DNA of 64,000 nt. Origin: Neodiprion pinetum. Taxonomy: Eukaryota > Arthropoda > Insecta > Hymenoptera > Diprionidae. Positions 56,489 through 64,000 of the stretch are shown in pieces (position 1 is the stretch's first letter; each line of letters opens with the position of its first letter). The stretch is taken from contig NC_060238.1 of the NCBI RefSeq assembly GCF_021155775.2, positions 12,283,042 through 12,347,041 on the forward strand, written 5' to 3'. Position numbers and translations under genes: made by a program. Under the pieces are notes generated by a model. The model saw nothing but the letters and a program-made list of their open reading frames with translations, did not search any database and was not told the origin of the DNA.

Positions 56489-57374
56489 TTAGTTTTTCGG
56501 ACGAGTTTCTGTTAAAGAGCTCGACTGAGGATCTGCTTCCCCTATTTCTATATCTTTCTTACGCCAGTTATAAGAGTTCGGATTCGAACTCTGCACAAGT
56601 TCTCCATTAATTTTTTTACTCAGAAAACAGTGGTTGGCGTCATGTCCTATTTTTTTCATGTCTGTTTTTCTGGTCTTGAAAAGAACCACTATTTCTTTGT
56701 TCAAAATTATTATTGTCATTTTTATTTCTGTAATTTTGAGGCTTTGACTCTTCCGAGTGCTCAAAACCTCATCTTTCTGAGGTGTTTCTGAACACCTCAA
56801 TCCAACGAAGCTTGTTTATGCCAAAATATTGCTTTCGCATTGCCTCCACCTCAAGGGCTTTGGCCGTTGCCTCTCGCAGAGAAGTGAGACCCGATGTGCC
56901 AACGGCCGTTTTGATTTTCGGATCACTAATTGCGTTTAAAAAAGCTTGGGTCGCTAATAAGTTACGAGACGGCTGGTGGTCTGGCAAAGCTACACGAGAA
57001 AGCCGTTCAATATCCTGGCTAAGTGACGCGAGGTCTTCGTCTCGTCCTTGTCTTCTGGTCTGTAATTGAGCTGTATATAATTTTGTCAGATGGTCATTTC
57101 CGTATCTTAATTTAAGCGCGAAGCTAAGTTTTTCAAAATCGGAAATTTCTTTCTTAGACAATGCCGTTAAAACATTCAAAGCCGGCTTTCGAAGACAAGA
57201 GGCAAGGCTGTGAGCTTTCATGGCGGAGTCCCACTGATTATGTTTTGCTATTGTATTGAATTGCCTTCCATATTCAGCCCATGGAATTTTTCCATTAAAA
57301 ACAGGTGGTTTTAAAGAACAAAACGGTCTTTCGAATATTTGAGAAGAAACCCCAGGAAGTCTTGAATTATTCAA
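56489..57374 (-). pseudogene. Gypsy B gag, capsid to nucleocapsid part
   Basis: The capsid-like region (CSLKPPVFNGKIPWAEYGRQ; SLASCLRKPALNVLTAL; LRYGNDHLTKLYTAQLQTRR) is typical of the retrotrans_gag fold. The following frame, 56800-56489, has a worn zinc-knuckle remnant (KKIGHDANHCFLSKK). Its first codon follows directly on a TAA that interrupts the gag frame from upstream. Confidence 0.8.
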
Positions 57375-58040
57375 TTAATTCAAACAAGAATTACGTGGCT
57401 GAACGTGAGACGGAGGCTCGGAAAAGCCAACGTCGTTTTCTACTCTGACTCTAAAAATTGGGGATTCTTCCACTTCTCTAATAAAAAGTACAGACCTCGC
57501 GTCGCGAACATCCTGCGATCGTCCTCGAAGTTGGACTTCCCGAACAGCGGGAGAGCGAATAGGAGAGGGAAGCGGAGTAGCTACTCTGGAACCCTGAGCA
57601 GTGACGGCCGGTTCTCCAGAGCCGTTCACCTGATGGACAGCCTGAAGAGTCGCTACAGTTGTCCTGAACAGGTCGTGTAGACTGGTCTCCGAATGTTCCT
57701 GTGCCTCACGATCCAATCTCCACTTTTCCTGTTCTCTTTCTTGCTGTTCTTGAAGCAGCTGGACAAGTTGTTGTTGTTGTTGTACAGCGGCTTCTTGTTG
57801 TTTAGCTGCATCCAGAAGCTGCCGTTGATGTCGTTTGGCGGCTTCTTGTTGTTGGTTCATTAATCTCAGGAGATCGATTTGAAAGAATGAGGCCACCGAA
57901 GGCACGGGAAGAGGGTCCACTGAAGGTGTCGATCCTGCTTCAGGGACTCGCGGATTTTCTGTAATTTCTTCTCCGCCACTTTCCCGTCGCCGAGAGCGTG
58001 TCATACGACTATTGCTCATAGATGGTAAAATTTTACGCAC
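57375..58040 (-). pseudogene. Gypsy B gag N-terminal part with Gln-rich coiled coil
   Basis: Starts MRKILPSMSNSRMTRSRRR. A long Gln/Glu-rich stretch (AAVQQQQQLVQLLQEQQERE) should form a coiled coil for gag assembly. It ends at TAA 57375-57377; the same frame then continues into the capsid part, so this is one gag with a premature stop. The first ATG that fits the leader is a few codons in. Confidence 0.8.
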
Positions 58041-58066
58041 TGAATTGACTCGATTAAAACTCTCAA

Positions 58067-58083
58067 TCCCACTTCTGACACCA
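58067..58083 (-). other. Primer-binding site matching tRNA-Leu
   Basis: TGGTGTCAGAAGTGGGA on the minus strand, one base from the 5' LTR, is complementary to the 3' end of a tRNA-Leu (ending TCTGACACCA). It fixes the element's orientation. Confidence 0.8.
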
Positions 58084-58084
58084 G

Positions 58085-58363
58085 TGTAACGTTCTTGGAC
58101 GTTACGGAAATGAATATGGATTTGTGAGTTTGATTATCAAGCCAAAATCAAAGGCGTAAATCAAATTTTGAGAAAAAGCTTTAATTGCAGGATACGTGTT
58201 TCTGGTTTTAAGTCTGAAACAAGACTGTTTTTACAATAATGTTGGTTAACGCAGCAACCTTATTCTTTTGAAAGACATAAGAGGTTTATAAACGTCTTTT
58301 ATCTATGATGACTACTAGATCATTAAAAAGGGGGCAAAACGGGTGATTTTACCCTTTGTAACA
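58085..58363 (-). repeat. 5' LTR of gypsy B
   Basis: Direct repeat of 51539-51817, adjoining the primer-binding site; the GTAT duplication follows at 58364. Confidence 0.95.
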
Positions 58364-58821
58364 GTATGCTTTACTGTGTGGGACATGTTTTTGAAATTCA
58401 TTGTTCTACGGTTTGAGACGTGATTCCGGAATTCATTTACCGGTACAGACTTTAAGATACATTCGAGATCGGCGTAAACGAGAAACGGGACGGTGCTTTT
58501 GTTTTGAAAATTTGAAAACATTAAATATTTGGACTTGGGAAATTCCATGCGCACTTTATTTAACATAATGAAATCTTGTCGATGGTTATCGTAGGCGTGT
58601 TTTCCGGCAAAGTGACATCAACATCTGTCGCATAAAAACAGATGACCATCATGATCAGACAATTGTTTGGTCACCATTCGTGAAAGATCTTTAATCCAAG
58701 CAAAGTGGAATCTTGATGTGAACTCGCGAGCCATATCAGTTTCGTGGTGATCATTACTTTCAAGCATTAGAAGATGAATAGTGTTAATGTTTGTCACGGC
58801 TAGGATTATGGACATTTTCAC
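58364..58821 (-). pseudogene. polB: Protein-primed DNA polymerase B, N-terminal part
   Basis: Contains HFAWIKDLSRMVTKQLS, HDGHLFLCDRC (Cys-rich finger) and STVPFLVYADLECILKS (exonuclease motif I with Asp and Glu). It stops at the gypsy B insertion and resumes at 51538. The first Met in a good context is at 58815, about 60 bp after a TATA box. A stop/shift lies in the finger region near 58615. Confidence 0.8.
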
Positions 58822-58877
58822 ATACGTTAATTCTGAATCAATCTATCTTGAAAGACATATCAGAAATGAAATTATCG

Positions 58878-58886
58878 CTTTATATA
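58878..58886 (-). promoter_or_regulatory. TATA box of polB
   Basis: TATATAAAG on the minus strand, about 60 bp before the likely polB ATG at 58815. Confidence 0.5.
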
Positions 58887-58941
58887 ATGACGCGATACTA
58901 TAGCAATGCGAATTACAAAATAAAGTATAACATACCGCAAT

Positions 58942-59409
58942 CTAAACAGCTCCGTTAGCACCCGCAGAATTTGATGTAGGTTGTACTCTCAAAAACTCAG
59001 AGTGCTCGATCGGTTGTGAGTAGGCTGGTTCTGAAAATAAACTTTCAATACCGAGACTCAGCGACATCTTCCCCAGACTCAAGCCTTGCTCCGCCATGGC
59101 TTCAAAGTGATCAACACCTGTGGCACTGACCCTAAGATCAAAATCACGCTGCTTGACCAACAATTTGTATCAATCGAACGTCAAAATCAAGCTGCTTCAC
59201 CAATAATTCCGCTGTCATACCCCTTACCGACGGTTGAGGTACAGCAGAGACGCCAACCCTACTGTTTCCCGTGCGATCAGTTCGCTAATTTTGGAAAAAT
59301 TTTGGTTAACCTTAAGCGCCTTCCAGTGCAATATTAACCGCCCTATGTTCCCAGACAATGATTCCGATAAATGTTTGCTCCAACCAGGTACTGGTGTGAT
59401 ATAAACCAC
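58942..59409 (-). pseudogene. Hypothetical Polinton-associated protein, broken
   Basis: Two frames, 59409-59224 (VYITPVPGWSKHLSESLSGN) and 59163-58942 (MLVKQRDFDLRVSATGVDHF), lie directly upstream of polB on the same strand and may be one gene. Between them a short duplicated sequence (gtcaaaatcaagctgcttcacc and its near copy) has disrupted the frame. I do not recognise the family. Confidence 0.4.
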
Positions 59410-60025
59410 GTGACATTCTTTTCGCAGGACTCATGAATCCAATATCTATTTGTAGGTCCAACTTCCAATGTGATGTCAACTACGTGACATTTCACAGGTA
59501 TTGCCTACACCTAAAAATATCATTTTGAGTTTTTGATTTTGTGTATTCTACCGTTTATTTATTACTTCTAAGTGTTGTTTTTTTCTTTGAAATTGAAAGT
59601 TCCGTATCATCATCAGGTGATTCTCTTTTAATTATATAAGCAGAATTAGCCTTGCTTACCATATAAGCTTCTTACATATTAATTTGCAATGACCAACTTG
59701 TATTACATGATTTTCTGTTCGTGACGGATGTTCTCAAATATAATTGTTCTGAGGGTTAACACAAAAAACTGTTTTGTTCTGACCTTCATATCCAAGAATA
59801 ATATTTACTCAACAACTATCAAGGTCAAGAAATCATTATTCACTGCCTACACCGATTGTTTTCGTTAACCCGAATGACTTTGTGATATCAAAAACCCCAC
59901 ATTCTTTTCACACTATATCAACCATGTGACATTCTTTTCCTGTAACTCATAATTCCAAGAACTGTTCGTAAGTACAACCGATGAGACATCAACCACGGGA
60001 CATTCTTTTTGAGCGGACTCAGTCA
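59395..60025 (+). repeat. Dispersed 'caaccacgtgacattctttt' repeats
   Basis: Related copies near 59404, 59472, 59926 and 59991, several followed by 'gactcatgaatcc'-like sequence. CACGTG at the centre is an E-box. The surrounding 59.4-60.6 kb has no clear gene. Confidence 0.6.
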
Positions 60026-60630
60026 AGGACAGTTGGCCATCAGATGATGTAGTATATAGTCAGAGCCTCCGATCTACAATGTGGGATTATTATCGCTCTT
60101 AGAACGCAAAACATAACTCGATTTAGGTACAGCTTGTATAAGGATGGAGAGCAAGGTTGAATCATACATGAGTTTAGTATTGGAAAAATTCCTCTCTTAA
60201 ACACTAAGGTGAAGATATAAATTAATTTTTGAATATTTTTCGAATAAAGCTTTATTAAACAAAATTTTTAGATGGCAGCTAAAATTACTTTATGTCGTTA
60301 GTACAATAATTTTGTCTTATTCAACAGTATTATAACCAAGATGATATTTTCGCCAGGAATGCGAAATTTTTCTTGTAGATGCTTCGTACAGTAACATAAA
60401 TCGTTTATCGTCGCCTTCTGTACAGAATGATGATTCAGTAATCAATTTTGAAGTAACACGACGTTTTGAACTGCATAATTTGCGTCGGGTATTGCATGCT
60501 CGTCACATCGTACAGACAATACAGCAGTTTTCTGCATCGTTTCCAGCAATGGAGAGAGCCCAAGTCCAACAATCGATTATTTGTTCATTGGGTACAATTT
60601 TAAGCAGCCACTCTCTCTATTCTGCTTCCT

Positions 60631-61690
60631 TCACGTAAACCCTATGAGCTTTACACAGCTCGTATTCAATTGTCCATTTAACTTTATCGAATGGTATATT
60701 TCCACAGCTCCAAGGTAGAGCGGTATAATGACGTTGAAATCATGAATTTTCACTTTTAATTTTACCGTCTCGACAATCCCATTTTGATACGGCTTGAAGA
60801 CTTTGAACTGTGCAAGAGAGTAGAAATGGGTTAGCTTTTCTACCAACTTTTGCATCCCACCACTGAGCGGGCTGTATTCAAGAATGCGATCGTGAACAAT
60901 CAAGTACTGCACTGATGTTTCAGCGGAAAAGTTGGCTTCAGCTTCAAATTCAGAGCAGATGTCGACAGGTCCATACTTCAGAGATTCGCTTTGTTTTAAC
61001 AGGCGAGAACGAATATAAGGGCATCCTAAAAAAATTCACTTTTTGTCACCAATGGCTCGGGGTTCATGTATAGCTTGGAATTTTGCATAGATTTCATACA
61101 GAAGCGCGTACAGATTACAACTTATGTTGAGGTTCAGATTACCGTAAGGATAAGATTGTGAGTTTAAAAACGGCTTGACTTTGGTGATATTGCAGTGATT
61201 GAAATGACTTGCGTTCTTGCCAGGCATGATATATCGACTTGTTTGAAAACCCGAAATGACATATCGAGGTTTTACGAGCTAAGCGGAAGCTTGGACAGTT
61301 AAAACGCGTCTCTATGTAGTGGGAAGTGAAGGATTTTTGTATGATTCCGAACTTCGAAATCTTATTGAAATAGGTAGATCTTTTTCATGCAATTCAGCAG
61401 GTTAACTTTCCTCTAATTCGCGAGTTTCGAATACGGCACGAGTCATTCCACTGTCGTTGATCACAATTTTAAATTCCTACTCTTGACTCGGCATAATTGC
61501 GTTGATATCAGTTTTTTATTTCGTAAAAATAAGATCGTGTTTGGCGTTGACGACGATCTTGCAGTAGTCTTCAGCAAAACCGAATAGAATGCTGAGCGGT
61601 ATCAATACAACAAAATTACTCTCGGCGTCGGTGAATTTTTTCTTCTCTTCTACATGAAGCCATCCGGCGTTCTCTGTCAGCTTATACTAG
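60631..61690 (-). pseudogene. MCP: Major capsid protein, C-terminal half (copy B)
   Basis: Begins at LTENAGWLHVEEKKKF, then VLIPLSILFGFAEDY, HFNHCNITKVKPFLNSQSYP, ALLYEIYAKFQAIHEP, GPVDICSEFEAEANFS and LIVHDRILEYSPLSGGM: the second jelly-roll and C-terminus of the double-jelly-roll capsid protein. In-frame stops near 61530, 61500, 61400 and 61036 show decay. The first half is absent upstream. About 30 residues overlap the end of copy A, so they are fragments of two genes and not one gene cut in two. Confidence 0.75.
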
Positions 61691-61699
61691 GTTTGAAAT

Positions 61700-64000
61700 G
61701 ATCATAGTTGTCTTAATTAGTGTATAAATCTGCGATATACATTACCTTATTATTAATATATTTGAGTTATAAGCGTGGTTCTTATAACTTAAAAAGGGTT
61801 GCGGAAATAATATTAATAATTCCGGAGTCCCAACGACTTGTGTTGATGTAGAAACCATACTGTAACATTATATTACCACCGATCACAAATAATCACATAA
61901 ATGATAACATAAACAATTATAACACTTATAGTTACCTAAATCAACAACAATGACGGTTTTGATGATCGAGAACACAGGCTTGATTAATTGACAATGAACA
62001 ATTTACAATAAACAATATATACTGCGGAGCATTCACTATAACACTAGTGAATGTCCCGAGCGCCTGTAACCCACTCCTTTCTCTCCCGAGGCGAGGGCTC
62101 CGCGGTGTTCACTATTAGTTCCCCTTTCCGTAACCCGTTCGGCGTGTTTATTGTTTCCGCGGATAAGTTTGGATAACCAGGCCACAAACTTACATATATA
62201 ATGGAAACATAGATTATATATTACAGTTTTTCATGATAATTTCTTATTTTACTTCGACTTGGGTTTACAAGAATTTTTGTTTTTTTTAATTAAATATTTT
62301 GTTAACGATAAAATCATGTTTGAAATATTACACTGATGATATGGAGATTAACTGAAGTTTTCATAGTTCGAAGTTCACTTTAAACTTTGTTTCGTAGTTT
62401 TAAAGTACTCAGGTATGGGCAAATCAAATACTATTATACCTGGACAATCTCTTGAAACTATACATACAATGCGCATGCGCGAGTTTTATCGGCTGCTCAA
62501 GCAGGCTGGCCACTCCGAGTTTCAGCTGTCAAACTCTGTTTCTGGCGGTGATGTAGTTCATACGAATTTTTGAGGTTAGAATCTCAAACAGTCGAGGTAG
62601 TGACTCGGAAAGTTGATGGTAATGCTCTTTGAAAATTGGCTTTATTCGACTGGAATGAGAAATCTGTTGAGATGTTGGGTGCTTGGAAGTAACGCAGCAG
62701 GTAGGTTGGAACACTTTGTTTGATCACTTTTATTATTTCGTACATTAGAAATAAGAATGAAATTTTTTTCTTTCAACAGGTGATACGGCCAAAATAATTA
62801 CATCTCTAATATTGACTGTTATCTGCCTATTCAATTTATCACACGTACAAAGATCATCGCCACTTTCAAGCAACTAAGCAGCTTTCTCACTCTCTTGTGA
62901 TTTCAGGCGGTAATATTGAATTTTATTAGTTTTGAAAATGAGACTAAATGAAAATAAATATCTCACTATCTGTAACGGAACTGTGAATCTTTTTTTTCTC
63001 AAAACTAGTTCATCATAATTTACAAATAGTCGATAGTCAATGTATTTTTTCCGAACAATAAATTATTGCTACTATTATTAAAAATTTCCCATGATTATCA
63101 GAGTACATTTCGCAAATTTTCAATGATGTTCGATTGAACAAATGAAGGGAACCTAATACTCAAATTGGAAATTCAAGTAATATTAGATTTATTGAAATGA
63201 TTTCTGTATTTCATGTTAGTGCGGTTCGAAACAAAGAAAATCTAATCGGAAGCGTAGAACTCAGGAACATAGATCACCTCCTGTGACACAAGTTGTGAAT
63301 CAACTTTCTCAAAATGCTCCTTAACGTCACAATTAGCTTCAAGGACAATCATGTTTTAGAGTATTGTCGGAACATTATTACGAGGATATTGACTTATTGG
63401 ATTCAAGATTGTGTCCCCTGTTCCACCAAAATAAATTAATATCTAATTTTTAAAGTAGTTCACTAAGATTTTTTTCCAAATAATGTAATCCGATGCGATT
63501 TCTTATTCATAGTCCTCCGAACATCACCTTGTAACAAGGATATTTGGAAAGAGTACCTTTGTTGCAGGAACCATTATAAAATTCCTGATTTTCAATTCCT
63601 GCTACTGAATAACTTCTGCGTTTCAGATTCTATTTCAAATCTTAAAATGAGATTTTTTTTGCTCCAGACAATGCTAGCAGGAAACGCAGAAATAATTGCG
63701 GTAAATGGATATTCACAAGCTTTCAGTCTTAGCGCAGGACTCTATTGAGTGTGTAAAATTGTATTTGGTTTTGAGTTATCGTGCAACTAGCTCGCCAGAT
63801 GACACTGTCAACTAAGATTGAATTTGAAGACATTTTTAACTGAAGTTACTTAACAATTCTAGATTCAGATTGATTCAGTTTGCCTAGCAAAATTCAACCC
63901 TACAATCTAATTGAGGACTTGAAAACTATTTATCTGAATTTAATGCCAAAGAGAGTAAAAGTAAGCTTTACGACAAGATACCAAATTACATGGTGTAAAG
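61700..64000. other. Long stretch without a recognisable gene
   Basis: Only short frames (for example 62529-62714, minus). GCGCATGCGCG occurs near 62471. No terminal inverted repeat of the Polinton was found here. Confidence 0.4.

Larger units (their letters stand above)
51539..58363 (-). mobile_element. Ty3/gypsy retrotransposon 'B' carrying a deoxyribonucleoside kinase gene
   Basis: LTRs of 279 bp (51539-51817, 58085-58363) in direct orientation differ at about 15 sites by eye. The duplication GTAT flanks them (51535-51538, 58364-58367) inside the polB gene. A tRNA-Leu primer site sits next to the right LTR, so the element reads on the minus strand: gag, protease, RT, RNase H, integrase zinc finger, then a deoxyribonucleoside kinase where the integrase core should be, then about 1.4 kb without a clear gene, a G-rich tract and the 3' LTR. 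It is 6825 bp long. Confidence 0.95.
44751..61690 (-). mobile_element. Polinton/adintovirus-like endogenous element, decayed and interrupted
   Basis: The gene set (double-jelly-roll capsid, penton, adenain-like protease, phospholipase-type minor capsid protein, FtsK/HerA packaging ATPase, conserved accessory protein, protein-primed polB) is characteristic of Polintons/adintoviruses. Order from the left: capsid, penton, protease and minor capsid on minus; ATPase and accessory protein on plus; polB on minus. No retroviral-type integrase and no terminal inverted repeats were found. A gypsy element splits polB. A second capsid fragment at the right may belong to another copy, so the outer limits are uncertain. 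Confidence 0.8.

Overview
The window looks like animal, most likely insect, genomic DNA: AT-rich, with long non-coding stretches, and almost every recognisable gene belongs to a mobile or virus-derived element. The mix (BEL/Pao, Ty3/gypsy, Penelope-like, hAT, piggyBac, Kolobok-like and a Polinton/adintovirus-like element) is common in insects; a parasitoid or other hymenopteran is possible, but no single-copy host gene is present to fix the taxon. Layout: 1-5.3 kb is the 3' part of a BEL/Pao retrotransposon, with gag-pol broken by one TGA, next to a piggyBac transposase tail. 6.0-9.4 kb is a small island of decayed genes read towards each other from TATA boxes at both ends. 9.6-19 kb is mostly non-coding, with a GT microsatellite, a near-perfect palindrome carrying a tRNA T-arm, a TTAA-flanked DNA element, a 2.3-kb solo LTR and a small MITE. 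19.0-23.4 kb holds two 5'-truncated Penelope-like copies head to head; a TTAA-flanked Kolobok-like element sits in one arm and a hAT MITE lies just beyond. 23.4-34.6 kb is one gypsy element with 194-bp LTRs, a tRNA-Pro primer site and a SAP-domain gag. It has been split by a complete hAT transposon (25.3-29.3 kb, intact 721-codon transposase) and by a solo LTR (29.9-32.6 kb) that itself contains another solo LTR; target duplications mark every join. 34.6-44.7 kb holds small MITEs, a decayed hAT remnant and a TTF-type hAT pseudogene. 44.7-61.7 kb is a decayed Polinton/adintovirus-like element: the N-terminal half of a major capsid protein, penton, adenain-like protease, phospholipase-type minor capsid protein, packaging ATPase, a conserved accessory protein and a protein-primed DNA polymerase, followed by the C-terminal half of a second capsid gene. 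Several of these genes keep a TATA box. The most striking feature is the 6.8-kb gypsy element (51.5-58.4 kb) inserted in the viral polymerase gene. Its LTRs, target duplication and tRNA-Leu primer site are clear, but downstream of the integrase zinc finger the integrase core is missing and an intronless, almost complete deoxyribonucleoside kinase gene lies there in the sense direction. This looks like a retrotransposon that captured a host nucleotide-salvage gene, an arrangement I do not recognise as described.
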